Source: Streptomyces sp. 135
GTDB taxonomy: Bacteria > Actinomycetota > Actinomycetes > Streptomycetales > Streptomycetaceae
Reading direction: 5' to 3'
Length of the DNA: 64,000 nucleotides
Assembly (NCBI RefSeq): GCF_020026305.1
Contig: NZ_CP075691.1
Coordinates: 1,984,001-2,048,000, forward strand
A model generated the notes under the pieces. It ran no database searches. It worked only from the letters and a program-made list of their open reading frames with translations, and was not told the origin of the DNA. How positions within the stretch are numbered: position 1 is the stretch's first letter; each line of letters begins with the position of its first letter. Of this stretch, positions 24,448-32,466 are shown piece after piece. The position numbers were made by a program, and so were the translations under genes.

Positions 24448-24714
24448 TCAGTCCGGCCAGCGGCCCGTCACACGGCGGACGCCCACCGCTCCGCCGCGTT
24501 CCACCGCCGCCCTGACCACGGCGAAGATCGCGCCCTGGAGCGCGGCCGCCGCGAGGATCTCGCGCCAGGCCCGGTCCTCGTCGTGGGCGTCGGGGGCGTC
24601 GTCCTCGCCCGCCACCATCTTCCAGGTGCGGTTGAACAGGGCGCTCGCGGCCATACCGCCGAGCATGCCGAAGGCCATCCCGAGCGGCTTGTAGAGCACG
24701 TTGGTCTTGCTCAT
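24448..24714 (-). CDS. DUF4235 small membrane protein
   Basis: An 88-residue protein, MSKTNVLYKPLGMAFGMLGG at the N-terminus, with one or two short hydrophobic stretches (LGMAFGMLGGMAASALFNRTW and LQGAIFAVVRAAVE, quoted in part) and an acidic middle (GEDDAPDAHDED). It matches the DUF4235 family of actinobacteria, whose function is unknown. The ATG overlaps the previous stop (ATGA), so it is the last gene of a coupled three-gene membrane operon. I expect it to sit in the inner membrane with the two upstream products. Confidence 0.85.
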   Translation of the reverse strand: MSKTNVLYKPLGMAFGMLGGMAASALFNRTWKMVAGEDDAPDAHDEDRAWREILAAAALQGAIFAVVRAAVERGGAVGVRRVTGRWPD

Positions 24715-25415
24715 CGGCGGCCACCTCCCTTACGGCGCCGGAACGCGACGTACGCGAGCAACGCGCCCGCCCCCGCCGCGACGAACGCCCCGGGGCGCCG
24801 GCGGCCGGCCCGTACGACGCCGGTCGCGACGTCCCGTACCGGCTCCGGTGTGTTGTCCTGCACGCGCCGCGCCACCTCGGTGACCTTCTCCTCGGCCTGG
24901 GCCACGGCCTGGTGTTCCTCCGCGCGCGCCTTCACGCCGAGCACGGCTCCCTTGGCCCGCGCGGCGCCCTCCGCGGCCTTGCCCTTCGCCAGGGCGGCGC
25001 CCTCGATGGCCTTGCCCTTGACCTGCGCCGCGCCCTCGATCGCCTTGCCCTTCGCCTGCGCCGCGCCCTCGATCGCCTTCTCCTTCGCCTGTGCCGTGCT
25101 TCCGGCGGCCGCGTTCTTCGCGTGCCCCGCCTCGTCCGCCGCCTTGCCCTTCGCGCGGGCCGCCTGCTCCGTCACTTTGTCCTTCACCTGTGCCGCCGTT
25201 CCACGTACTTGACCCTTTACCGCTTCGGCCTTTTCCTTCGCGCGGGACTTCACGTCCGCCTTCGCCGCCAGTTCCTCCACGGTCACGCCGAGCCGCCCGC
25301 GGGTGCCCTCGATCTGCCGGCGCAGTTCGTCCGGCCCCTGCGCGCCCGTGTCCGACGAACTCTCCGGCTCCTGGCCGCCCTTGGGGCCCTGGGGGTCCTT
25401 CGGCGTGTTCGTCAT
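24711..25415 (-). CDS. DUF3618-type protein with LEA-like repeats
   Basis: A 234-residue protein. Residues 30-55 (ELRRQIEGTRGRLGVTVEEL) match the DUF3618 helix. The central part is an Ala/Lys/Glu-rich repeat with an 11-residue period: AQAKEKAIEGAAQAKGKAIE and variants, forming a long amphipathic helix like LEA/apolipoprotein repeats. A C-terminal transmembrane helix (FVAAGAGALLAYVAF) precedes a basic end RRRKGGGRR. Such proteins can lie along membranes and protect them during drying or osmotic stress. This role is inferred. Both ends overlap neighbours by 4 bp, so all three are made together. Confidence 0.8.
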   Translation of the reverse strand: MTNTPKDPQGPKGGQEPESSSDTGAQGPDELRRQIEGTRGRLGVTVEELAAKADVKSRAKEKAEAVKGQVRGTAAQVKDKVTEQAARAKGKAADEAGHAKNAAAGSTAQAKEKAIEGAAQAKGKAIEGAAQVKGKAIEGAALAKGKAAEGAARAKGAVLGVKARAEEHQAVAQAEEKVTEVARRVQDNTPEPVRDVATGVVRAGRRRPGAFVAAGAGALLAYVAFRRRKGGGRR

Positions 25416-25852
25416 CGGTGCGCCCTTCCCTTGATCTCCTCGACGTCCGCCCGGACACTCTCGATGGCCTCCTGCGGCACGGGCGGTACCGCTCGGGCCA
25501 GTTGCTTGCGCCCCATCACGGCCAGCACCCCCGCCACGGCGAAGAGGACGCCGGTGACGATGAGGGCGGCCGCCCAGACGGGCAGGGCGAGAGAGAGCGC
25601 CGCGATGGCCGTGGCCGCCAGCGCCATGAGTCCGATGTACGAGATCGCGCCGGCCGCCCCGAGGAGTCCGCCGCCGCGGCCCGCGCGCTTCCCCTTGGCG
25701 GCCATCTCCTGGGCGGCGAGCCGCATTTCCTGGCGTACGAGGTCCGACAGCTGCGCGGTGGCCCGCTCGACGAGCTGGCCCACCGAGTGCTGCGGATCGT
25801 CGCTGTGCCGCGCGCGATCGCGCGTCGACTGCTCGTGCATGGTCCCGGTCAC
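25412..25852 (-). CDS. Phage-holin-family membrane protein (DUF1469 type)
   Basis: A 146-residue protein with an N-terminal helix (SVGQLVERATAQLSDLVRQE) then two membrane hairpins at AGAISYIGLMALAATAIAAL and AALIVTGVLFAVAGVLAV. It belongs to the actinobacterial holin-like/DUF1469 group. No lysis genes or phage genes are near, so cell lysis is unlikely; members are common in chromosomes as stress membrane proteins. GTG at 25852 is chosen because GGGAGG lies 9 nt upstream. It leads the operon. Its stop overlaps the DUF3618 start. Confidence 0.82.
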   Translation of the reverse strand: MTGTMHEQSTRDRARHSDDPQHSVGQLVERATAQLSDLVRQEMRLAAQEMAAKGKRAGRGGGLLGAAGAISYIGLMALAATAIAALSLALPVWAAALIVTGVLFAVAGVLAVMGRKQLARAVPPVPQEAIESVRADVEEIKGRAHR

Positions 25853-25904
25853 GGGTGCCACCTCCCTTCTGGCTGGAAGGGCCGGGTACCCGCACCTGGC
25901 CGCG

Positions 25905-26570
25905 CTATCCCCGTTGATCCCCGGTCAGCCGCGCCAGCTCCGCCTGGAACCAGTCGAGGCGCGCCTGGAGGAGTGCGGCCTCGGCCATCAGTTCGGGCAT
26001 GCCGAGCGTCAGGGGCCCGCCCGCGGAGGCGGGCGGGGCGGCCGTGACGACCCTCAGCCCCTCCCCCGCGAGCCGCGCGAATTCCACCACGGACACGGCC
26101 TGCCGCGCCCCCCTGCACAGCCCGCACGCCGGTTCGAGGGCCCGCCACCCCGGCCTGCCCCACCCGGCGTCGGCGAGGAGCGTGGCGGCGCCGCCGCAGT
26201 CGCACGGCGGCACGGTGGCCTCCCGCACCCGCTGCCTGGCGTACCGGAAGCCGCGCTCGAAGCGGATGTACACGCCGAGCACCGTCACTTCGAGGAGCAC
26301 CGCCCCGCGATGCTCGGCGGTGCACAGCAGCCCCTCGGCGGTGGCCCGGTCGTGCACGCAGTGGAACCCGCAGTCGCAGCGGCGGTTGGGGGCGCTGTGC
26401 CGTCTGCCGTAGACGCAGCCCGCCTCGTCGAGGACCGCGTACGGCAGGCCCGCGCCGAGGGAGACGCCGGTGAAGGCGGCCCGGGTGCCGTCGTGTGACA
26501 GCACCGGGCGGGCGATCTTGTAACCGGTCGGCGGCTCCGTCGGGCGTTCCTCGGGGAGCCGCAGCCTCAT
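25905..26570 (-). CDS. Cysteine-rich conserved hypothetical protein
   Basis: A 221-residue protein with two cysteine clusters. The first, CVYGRRHSAPNRRCDCGFHC, is followed by another Cys about 14 residues later. The second comprises CDCGG and ACGLCRGA. These look like zinc-ribbon knuckles, so the protein probably binds zinc. The C-terminal third has helical content (MPELMAEAALLQARLDWFQA) that could dimerise. I do not recognise the family. The ATG overlaps the stop of the 53-residue gene upstream (ATGA), so the two are coupled. Function unknown. Confidence 0.75.
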   Translation of the reverse strand: MRLRLPEERPTEPPTGYKIARPVLSHDGTRAAFTGVSLGAGLPYAVLDEAGCVYGRRHSAPNRRCDCGFHCVHDRATAEGLLCTAEHRGAVLLEVTVLGVYIRFERGFRYARQRVREATVPPCDCGGAATLLADAGWGRPGWRALEPACGLCRGARQAVSVVEFARLAGEGLRVVTAAPPASAGGPLTLGMPELMAEAALLQARLDWFQAELARLTGDQRG

Positions 26571-26728
26571 CGGCCTGCCGCGGCCTCGACCGGCCGGGGC
26601 TCCGCCGCCGGCTCAGCGGTCGCGGGGCCGGGTTCGGGCACGGTCGTCGTCTTGTACGGCCGCGCCGGATCCTCCTGCCGCGGCTGCTCTTCGGCGATTC
26701 CGGTGGCGAGTGCCTTGCCGAGCCTCAT
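26567..26728 (-). CDS. Small coupled protein, 53 residues
   Basis: A 53-residue protein, starting MRLGKALATGIAEEQPRQED and ending VEAAAGR, rich in Pro, Glu and Ala. A perfect AGGAGG lies 5 nt upstream of the ATG. Its stop codon overlaps the start of the Cys-rich gene (ATGA). These two signals, rather than any domain, support it as real. It may mainly serve translation of the next gene or act with its product. No family is recognised. Confidence 0.75.
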   Translation of the reverse strand: MRLGKALATGIAEEQPRQEDPARPYKTTTVPEPGPATAEPAAEPRPVEAAAGR

Positions 26729-26964
26729 GACGCCTCCTAGGGACCGACTGTTCCGCCATGGTGACCCACAAGAGGCCGAATTGGCACCACCGCATGCCTC
26801 AACTAGCCCCGATCAGACGCGAATTCACCGGCGTCCCGCCCGGAACCCGCCTTGAAATCACCTCCGTGCCTCCGCACACCACCCCCCATCACGTAGCACT
26901 GCTGCGCCTTACCGTGTAGAAGAATTAAGTGGAGCTTCAGTGTCCGCGGCCCGAGACTGCTCGC

Positions 26965-27918
26965 ATGACCCACACGCCCACCCGCCCCGCGCCGCCCGCA
27001 CGGCCCCCCTTCGGCCGCGCCCTGTGCGCGATGATCACGCCCTTCACGGACACCGGCGCCCTGGACCTCGACGGGGCCCAGCGCCTCGCCGACCGGCTGG
27101 TGGGCGACGGCTGCGAGGGGCTCGTCCTGTCCGGCACGACCGGTGAGTCGCCGACCACCTCCGACGCCGAGAAGGCGGCGCTCGTCCGGGCGGTGGCCGA
27201 CGCGGTGGGCGAGCGCGCCCACATCGTCGCGGGCGTCGGCAGCAACGACACCCACCGCACCGTCGAGCAGGCACGCGACGCGGAAAAGGCGGACGCGCAC
27301 GGCCTGTTGGTGGTCACGCCGTACTACAGCAAGCCCCCGCAGGACGCCGTCGAGGCGCACTTCCGCACGGTCGCCGACGCCTGCGGGCTCCCGGCGCTGC
27401 TCTACGACATCCCGGGCCGCACCGGCACCCGCATCGAGCCGCGGACCCTCCTGCGCCTCGCGGACCATCCGCGGATCGTCGGTGTGAAGGACTGCGCCTA
27501 CGACATCCTCGGCAGCCAGCACGTCATCTCCCGTACGGACCTCGCGTACTACGCGGGCTGCGACGAGTACAACCTCGCGCTGTACGCGGTGGGCGGCGCC
27601 GGCTACATCAGCACGGTGTCCAACGTGATCCCCGCCCGGCTGCGCGCGGTCCTCGACGCGTTCGACGCGGGCGACACGGCGGCCGCCCGCGAGGGCCAGC
27701 TGGCCGCCGCCCCGCTGATCGAGCTGATGATGGCCTCGGGTCTGCCCGGCGCGGTCACGGCGAAGGCGCTGCTCGGCGGGCTCGGCCTGCCCGCCGGTCC
27801 GGTGCGGGCACCGCTGCTGCCCGCCGGCCGCGAGGCGACCGACGGGCTGCTCGCCGCCTACCGGTCGGCGAAGAGCGGGGTCCAGCGCCCGCCGGAAACC
27901 TCCTTCGGCGAGCGGTAG
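26965..27918 (+). CDS. dapA: 4-hydroxy-tetrahydrodipicolinate synthase paralogue
   Basis: A 317-residue class I aldolase of the DapA family: it condenses pyruvate and aspartate semialdehyde in the diaminopimelate/lysine pathway. The pyruvate-binding VLSGTTGESPT, the catalytic tyrosine motif YDIPGRTG with conserved Arg, and the Schiff-base lysine in IVGVKDCAYD are all present. The active-site loop DCAYDILGSQHV differs from the usual housekeeping sequence, so this could be a paralogue with another aldol substrate. ATG 26965 lacks a good ribosome site; GTG 26929 is an alternative. Convergent overlap of 61 bp with the next gene. dapD lies 2.5 kb away. Confidence 0.82.
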   Translation: MTHTPTRPAPPARPPFGRALCAMITPFTDTGALDLDGAQRLADRLVGDGCEGLVLSGTTGESPTTSDAEKAALVRAVADAVGERAHIVAGVGSNDTHRTVEQARDAEKADAHGLLVVTPYYSKPPQDAVEAHFRTVADACGLPALLYDIPGRTGTRIEPRTLLRLADHPRIVGVKDCAYDILGSQHVISRTDLAYYAGCDEYNLALYAVGGAGYISTVSNVIPARLRAVLDAFDAGDTAAAREGQLAAAPLIELMMASGLPGAVTAKALLGGLGLPAGPVRAPLLPAGREATDGLLAAYRSAKSGVQRPPETSFGER

Positions 27919-29084
27919 CCGCTGAGCGGGACGGTCTTCTCGCTCCCGATGGTGATCAGGACGAGACGGTTGCGGTATTCGCTCGTGCCGGGCGCGATGT
28001 CCCAGGCGATGAGCCGCTTGTCGTCGGCCCAGGCGAGAAGCTGCTGGCCGGGCAGCTTGGCGACCCGCTTGCCGGTGAGGGGGTCGAGGACTTCGGTGGC
28101 GGTGGTCCTGTTGCCGCCCGCGAAGTCACCGGCGGCGAGCTTTCCGTTCGGGGAGAGCCCGGCCTCGACGAACCAGTGCAGATGCTTCTCCCTCGCGGGC
28201 GTGCTCGCTTTGCGGCCCTCGAAGTCGTAGTACTGCTGGTGCGGGGCGGAGGTGAGGCCCGTGTAGACCAGCGAGCCGTCACGGCTGAAGGTGAAGTCCT
28301 GACGGGTGTTGATGTCCGCGATGCCGAACCCGCCGGTCTCCGTCTTCACCTCGCTCCAGTCGCCGTCCCCCGACGCCACGTCGAGGACGTAGAAGCCGGT
28401 CCTGCTCGGGTCGGCGGGGCCCGGCTCCGTGTGCTTGCCGTCGCTCATCGGATTGTCCATGTCGAGCAGGTCCGGATTCTCCGCGTACGTCGTCGCGACG
28501 AGCTTCCTGCCGTCGGGCGAGAACTCGACGCCGCCGACTCCGCGGTCCACCGGGATCCAGCGCTCGACCTTGCCCGTCATCAGGTTCAGCAGCCCGATCC
28601 GCTTGGCCGGGAGTTCCCGCTCCAGGACGGCGGCGGTCCGCATCCCGGGCGCGACGTCGAGCCACGACCAGCGGGGGGCCTCGCGGTAGGTGCCGGTCTT
28701 CTGGTCGAGGAGCCGGTAGGTGCGGGTGATGACGGCGTCGCCGTCGGATAGCTTGACGCGCTTGTTCGTGCTGTACGCGGCGAGCGCCGTGTCGCCCGCG
28801 GCGATCAGCTCCCGGGGCGGTGTCTGGCCGGGGTGTGCGAGGACGTCGCCGCTTTGCAGCTCACTGGCCGGGCGCGGGCCGCCGTCCGCGGAGTCCGGGC
28901 CGAGGCCCGGTACCGCCACCGCCACGACGGTGGCCGTCACCACCGCGAGCGAGGCGCCCACCATCGTCCGGGTCCTGCGCCGCCTGCGCGCGGCCAGCAC
29001 CCGGTCGGTGAAGTTCCCCGGCACGGGCGCCCCTTGGTCCGCCTGCTCCCGCAGCGACTCACGGACCAGATCTGCCACCTTCAC
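27858..29084 (-). CDS. Membrane-anchored WD40-like protein, sigma-factor partner
   Basis: A 408-residue protein. About 37 cytoplasmic residues including the basic run LAARRRRRTRTMV precede one membrane helix (GASLAVVTATVVAVAVPGLG). The large outside part has beta-propeller-like repeats: GGVEFSPDGRKLVATTYAE, FTFSRDGSLVYTGLT and LSPNGKLAAGDFAGG. The GTG start overlaps the sigma-factor stop (GTGA). In streptomycetes this arrangement is usual for SigE-family ECF sigma factors and an uncharacterised membrane partner. It may act as an anti-sigma-like sensor, but there is no zinc-binding anti-sigma motif. Its 3' end overlaps the dapA gene by 61 bp. Confidence 0.8.
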   Translation of the reverse strand: MKVADLVRESLREQADQGAPVPGNFTDRVLAARRRRRTRTMVGASLAVVTATVVAVAVPGLGPDSADGGPRPASELQSGDVLAHPGQTPPRELIAAGDTALAAYSTNKRVKLSDGDAVITRTYRLLDQKTGTYREAPRWSWLDVAPGMRTAAVLERELPAKRIGLLNLMTGKVERWIPVDRGVGGVEFSPDGRKLVATTYAENPDLLDMDNPMSDGKHTEPGPADPSRTGFYVLDVASGDGDWSEVKTETGGFGIADINTRQDFTFSRDGSLVYTGLTSAPHQQYYDFEGRKASTPAREKHLHWFVEAGLSPNGKLAAGDFAGGNRTTATEVLDPLTGKRVAKLPGQQLLAWADDKRLIAWDIAPGTSEYRNRLVLITIGSEKTVPLSGYRSPKEVSGGRWTPLFADR

Positions 29085-29647
29085 GGTCGTACCTCCATCG
29101 GCGAGAAGTCGGGGGAAGAGGGCCGCTCGGCCACGTCCTGCCGGTCGAGCCGCGCCAGCTCGGGCGCGAGGCCGCGCAACCGGGCGAGGGAGCGGTGCGT
29201 CGTACTGCGCACGGTGCCGACGGAGCAGCCGAGGACGGCGGCCACCTCCGCCTCCGGCAGGTCCTCGAAGTAGCGCAGCACGAGCACGGTGCGCTGGCGC
29301 GCGGTGAGCTTGGCCAGCGCACCGCGCATCACGATCCGCAGCTCCGCGGCGGACGTACCGTCCCCGGACGCCGCGCGCTCCGGCGGCTCGGCGACGGCCA
29401 GTTCGCGCCGCGGCCACTTCAGCCGCCAGCGGCTGACCTGCTGCCGATACAGGATCCGCCGGACGTACGCCTCCGGCTCGTCGATCCGACGCCACCGCCC
29501 CGCCGCCTTGACGAGCGCGTTCTGCAGCAGGTCCTCACCCGCGTGCCGGTCGCCCCCGCTGAGCAGTATGGCGGTCTTCAACAACGCCGAGGATCTCGTC
29601 TCCACGAACTCCCGGAAACTCTCCTGCTCCTGGGCATCCATCGTCAC
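29081..29647 (-). CDS. SigE-family ECF RNA polymerase sigma factor
   Basis: A 188-residue ECF sigma factor. Region 2 is FVETRSSALLKTAILLSGGD and HAGEDLLQNALVKAAGRW, with the aspartate-rich DNA-opening region. Region 4 is LTARQRTVLVLRYFEDLPEA and LGCSVGTVRSTTHRSLARL, the helix-turn-helix that reads the -35 box. This is the SigE-like (SACE) group that lacks a typical anti-sigma. A GTG start with GGGAG 8 nt upstream is chosen; the ATG two codons on is possible. It is coupled to the downstream membrane protein. Its target promoters are unknown. Confidence 0.9.
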   Translation of the reverse strand: MTMDAQEQESFREFVETRSSALLKTAILLSGGDRHAGEDLLQNALVKAAGRWRRIDEPEAYVRRILYRQQVSRWRLKWPRRELAVAEPPERAASGDGTSAAELRIVMRGALAKLTARQRTVLVLRYFEDLPEAEVAAVLGCSVGTVRSTTHRSLARLRGLAPELARLDRQDVAERPSSPDFSPMEVRP

Positions 29648-29732
29648 CTTCGCTCCCTGGGGGGCCTGTTGCCCTCCCGCATGAGTGAGGACGGGTCCGG
29701 ACGCCCCCCGCTATGCCTGCTGGCCGAGACAG

Positions 29733-29760
29733 AAAAAACGGCCACCCCGGAGGGTGGCCG
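29733..29760 (-). terminator. Intrinsic terminator with U-tract
   Basis: Read on the reverse strand: a 9-bp GC stem CGGCCACCC / GGGTGGCCG with loop TCCG and six T residues (29733-29738 as A on the plus strand). It ends the transcript of the 29780-30406 lipoprotein gene before the sigma gene. U-tract terminators are uncommon in Streptomyces. Confidence 0.85.
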
Positions 29761-29779
29761 CTTTGGGTGGAGAGGTTGT

Positions 29780-30406
29780 TCAGCCGGCGGCGGGGAAGCC
29801 CGCCGCCTTGGTCCAGCGCAGCGTCGTGCCGCCCCGGCTGAACGTGGCCTTCTTGCCGCCGGGCGCGACGGCGATCTTCTGCCAGCCGTCGAAGTTCCTC
29901 GTGAGGTGCTTGTCCCACTTGGCCAGCGATCCCGTGGCCACGGCGGCGACGGACTCCATGGGCGGTTCGCCGTCCGCGCACCACCGGGCGAAGTCCCCGA
30001 AGGCCGCGACGGTGCCGTCCTTGGCCTTGAGCGTGATGCCCTGGCAGGCGTCGGTCCTCGTCTTGTAGATCACGGCGGGCTTGGACCAGCCCTTGGCCCG
30101 GGGGCTGTAGTCCTGCACGAAGAGCCCCTTGCCGCGCATGTAGTGCATGGCGACGCGCCGCCCGTCGGCGAGCTTGAGCTGCGCGTTGAACGGGTCAGGG
30201 CCGTGGCCGCTCCAGGGGATGTCGCTCTTGCGCAGCCGGTGACTGTGGTCACCGGCCGCGGCGTGGCTCATCTCCCGCGCCGCGGCGTGCCCGTCCCCAC
30301 GCGACTGCCCCACGCTCTGACCGCACCCGGCGACCAGACCGATCACTGTCACGGCCCCCAGGGCCACGGCCCGGATTCCCGTTCTCCGCATGACGCTTCC
30401 GCGCAT
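29780..30406 (-). CDS. Putative lipoprotein, uncharacterised
   Basis: A 208-residue exported protein. A basic start and ALGAVTVIGLVAGCGQ form a lipoprotein signal with lipobox LVAGC. The mature part is His-rich near its start (HAAAREMSHAAAGDHSHRL) and then carries Cys pair residues in TDACQGI and ARWCADG that could form a disulfide. No family is recognised. Two possible starts are near-duplicates: ATG 30406 after GGGGGAGCGTC and ATG 30391 after GGAAGCGTC. The local His content would suit metal binding outside the cell; this is speculation. It lies between dapD and the terminator. Confidence 0.72.
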   Translation of the reverse strand: MRGSVMRRTGIRAVALGAVTVIGLVAGCGQSVGQSRGDGHAAAREMSHAAAGDHSHRLRKSDIPWSGHGPDPFNAQLKLADGRRVAMHYMRGKGLFVQDYSPRAKGWSKPAVIYKTRTDACQGITLKAKDGTVAAFGDFARWCADGEPPMESVAAVATGSLAKWDKHLTRNFDGWQKIAVAPGGKKATFSRGGTTLRWTKAAGFPAAG

Positions 30407-30438
30407 GACGCTCCCCCTGTTGTCGTTCCCGGCGATGG

Positions 30439-31440
30439 TCAGTTGTGGCTGTGCAGGATCTCGTTGAGACCGCCCCAGACCGCGTTGTTCGGGCGGGCCT
30501 CGACGGTGCCCGTGACCGAGTTGCGGCGGAAGAGGATGTTCGAGGCGCCGGAGAGCTCGCGGGCCTTGACGATCTGGCCGTCGGGCATGGTGACGCGCGT
30601 ACCGGCGGTGACGTACAGGCCCGCCTCGACGACGCACTCGTCGCCCAGCGCGATGCCGACGCCCGCCTCGGCGCCGACCAGGCAGCGCTCGCCGATGACG
30701 ATGCGGACGTTGCCGCCGCCCGAGAGGGTGCCCATCGTGGAGGCGCCGCCGCCGATGTCCGAGCCGTCGCCGACGACGACCCCGGCGGAGATGCGGCCCT
30801 CGACCATGGAGGTGCCGAGGGTGCCCGCGTTGAAGTTCACGAAGCCCTCGTGCATGACCGTGGTGCCCTCGGCGAGGTGCGCGCCGAGGCGGACCCGGTC
30901 GGCGTCGGCGATGCGGACGCCCTTCGGCGTGACGTAGTCCGTCATGCGCGGGAACTTGTCGACGGACGTCACGGCGAGGTGCAGCCCCTCGGCGCGGGCG
31001 TTCAGCCGCACCTTCTCGACGTCGTCGACGGCGACCGGGCCGAGCGAGGTCCAGGCGACGTTGGCGAGGAAGCCGAACTGGCCGTCCAGGTTCACGCCGT
31101 GCGGCTTGACCAGGCGGTGCGAGAGCAGGTGCAGGCGCAGGTAGACGTCGTGGGCGTCCAGCGGCTTGTCGTCGAGTGACGCGATGACCGTACGCACGGC
31201 GACGATCTCCACGCCGCGGCGGGCGTCCGGGCCGATCGCCTCGGCGGCGCCGTCACCGAGCAGCTCCACGGCACGCTCGGCGGTCAGCCGCTCGCTGCCG
31301 GCGGGGCCGTGCTCCTCGGCGGAGACAGCGACGAGCTCGGGCGCGGGGAACCAGGTGTCGAGGACGGTGCCGTCGGCGGCGACGGTGGCGAGGCCTGCGG
31401 CGATGGCGCCGGTGGTGCGGGGTGCGTTCGTGTCGGTCAT
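30439..31440 (-). CDS. dapD: Tetrahydrodipicolinate N-succinyltransferase
   Basis: A 333-residue actinobacterial DapD, transferring succinyl from succinyl-CoA to tetrahydrodipicolinate in the diaminopimelate pathway. The N-terminal domain contains [17 protein letters not shown]. The left-handed beta-helix C-terminal part has hexapeptide repeats with [40 protein letters not shown] and [20 protein letters not shown]. It is trimeric by family. Length matches the actinobacterial type rather than the shorter E. coli enzyme. The gene ends 33 bp before the lipoprotein gene. The paired dapA paralogue is 2.5 kb away on the other strand. Confidence 0.95.
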   Translation of the reverse strand: MTDTNAPRTTGAIAAGLATVAADGTVLDTWFPAPELVAVSAEEHGPAGSERLTAERAVELLGDGAAEAIGPDARRGVEIVAVRTVIASLDDKPLDAHDVYLRLHLLSHRLVKPHGVNLDGQFGFLANVAWTSLGPVAVDDVEKVRLNARAEGLHLAVTSVDKFPRMTDYVTPKGVRIADADRVRLGAHLAEGTTVMHEGFVNFNAGTLGTSMVEGRISAGVVVGDGSDIGGGASTMGTLSGGGNVRIVIGERCLVGAEAGVGIALGDECVVEAGLYVTAGTRVTMPDGQIVKARELSGASNILFRRNSVTGTVEARPNNAVWGGLNEILHSHN

Positions 31441-31599
31441 GGGTGAAACCTAACCGGATGGGCCTCGCGCGGGCGAACCGGTCTCAGGGTCCGGGCCGCC
31501 GGTACCGCGGCGCGGCGACCCGCGGCGGAGCACCGGACGCCACGCGACCGCGCGCCGCCGCCCGTCACGGCCGCCACCGCCTCGCCCTCTCCCCCGCGC

Positions 31600-32145
31600 T
31601 CAGGAGCCCGGCACCAGCAGCCGACTGAGCACGTCCCGCGCGTACGCCTCGTCGTACTCACCCCCGGTGAGCAGCACTTGCAGGCTGATCCCGTCCATCA
31701 GGGCGACGAGGGCGCGCGCGGTGACCGGATCGGTGCGCGGCACCAGTACCTCGGTGAGCCCCTGGCACCACTCGGCGGCCACGGGGCGCAGCGCGGGCCT
31801 GCGCAGGGCGGCGAGATAGAGCTCGTACTCCAGCTCGAGGCCGGTCCGCTCCCCCGCGAACCACTCGCCGAGGAGCCGGGCCAGCTCCCCCGCGACGTCG
31901 GCGTCCGGGTCCTCGAAGGCGCCGCCCGCGGCCATCACCTTCGCGAAGCCCTCGTTGCTCTGCCGCAACGCGGCCACCAGCAGCTCGTCGAGCGTCTTGA
32001 AGTGGTACGTCGTCGACCCGAGCGGCACGTCGGCCTCGGCGGCGACCGAGCGGTGGCTGAGCCCGGCGATCCCCTTCGCGCCGACCACTCGGATCGCGGC
32101 GTCGATGATCCGCTGGCGGCGCTCGGGGTCGTAGCGCCGGGGCAT
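31600..32145 (-). CDS. TetR family repressor of the SMR pump
   Basis: A 181-residue TetR regulator. The DNA-binding part is RRQRIIDAAIRVVGAKGIAG then LSHRSVAAEADVPLGSTTYH, ending with FKTLDELL. The C-terminal ligand domain is helical. The ATG starts within the stop codon of the SMR gene (TGATG), so the pump and its regulator are translated together. It probably represses its own operon through the paired operator at 32467-32502 until a cationic drug binds. The inducer is unknown. Confidence 0.9.
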   Translation of the reverse strand: MPRRYDPERRQRIIDAAIRVVGAKGIAGLSHRSVAAEADVPLGSTTYHFKTLDELLVAALRQSNEGFAKVMAAGGAFEDPDADVAGELARLLGEWFAGERTGLELEYELYLAALRRPALRPVAAEWCQGLTEVLVPRTDPVTARALVALMDGISLQVLLTGGEYDEAYARDVLSRLLVPGS

Positions 32146-32465
32146 CAGTGCGCACCGCCGAGATTGAGCACGACGACGCCCGCGATGACGAGCACGATCC
32201 CGGTGACCTTGAGCAGCCCGGCCGGCTCCCCCATGAACAGCATTCCGATCGCCGCGACGGCGGCGGTGCCGATGCCCGCCCAGATCGCGTAGGCGGTGCC
32301 CACGGAGAGCGTCTTGAGGGTCTGCGCGAGCAGCGTGAAGGCGAGCAGGTAGCCCACGACGGTGATGAGCGAGGGCCACAGCTTGCTGAACCCCTCGCTG
32401 TACTTCATGGCCGTGGTGCCGGCCACTTCCGCCGCGATCGCCGCGGCCAGCAGTGCGTATCCCAT
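32145..32465 (-). CDS. SMR family multidrug efflux protein
   Basis: A 106-residue four-helix protein of the EmrE/Sug family. The key membrane Glu is in AAEVAGTTAMKYSEGF (about residue 13), and AYAIWAGIGTAAVAAIG is the family third-helix signature. It would export quaternary ammonium or guanidinium-like cations by proton exchange; which subgroup it belongs to cannot be decided here. No ribosome site precedes the ATG and a TATGTA-like box lies about 12 bp upstream, so the mRNA may be leaderless. It is first of a two-gene operon with the TetR regulator. Confidence 0.92.
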   Translation of the reverse strand: MGYALLAAAIAAEVAGTTAMKYSEGFSKLWPSLITVVGYLLAFTLLAQTLKTLSVGTAYAIWAGIGTAAVAAIGMLFMGEPAGLLKVTGIVLVIAGVVVLNLGGAH

Positions 32466-32466
32466 G

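Noticed and set aside
25412..25852. Prophage remnant suggested by a holin-like protein
   Set aside because: No endolysin, integrase, capsid or attachment repeats are nearby, and the gene is coupled to DUF3618 and DUF4235 genes usual for chromosomes.
26929..26964. Upstream GTG start of the dapA paralogue
   Set aside because: Possible, but the extra 12 residues match no family sequence and the ATG start gives the expected N-terminus; kept only as an alternative.
31441..31599. Possible small gene or RNA between dapD and the TetR gene
   Set aside because: No ribosome site, conserved reading frame or terminator stem can be seen in this 159-bp stretch.
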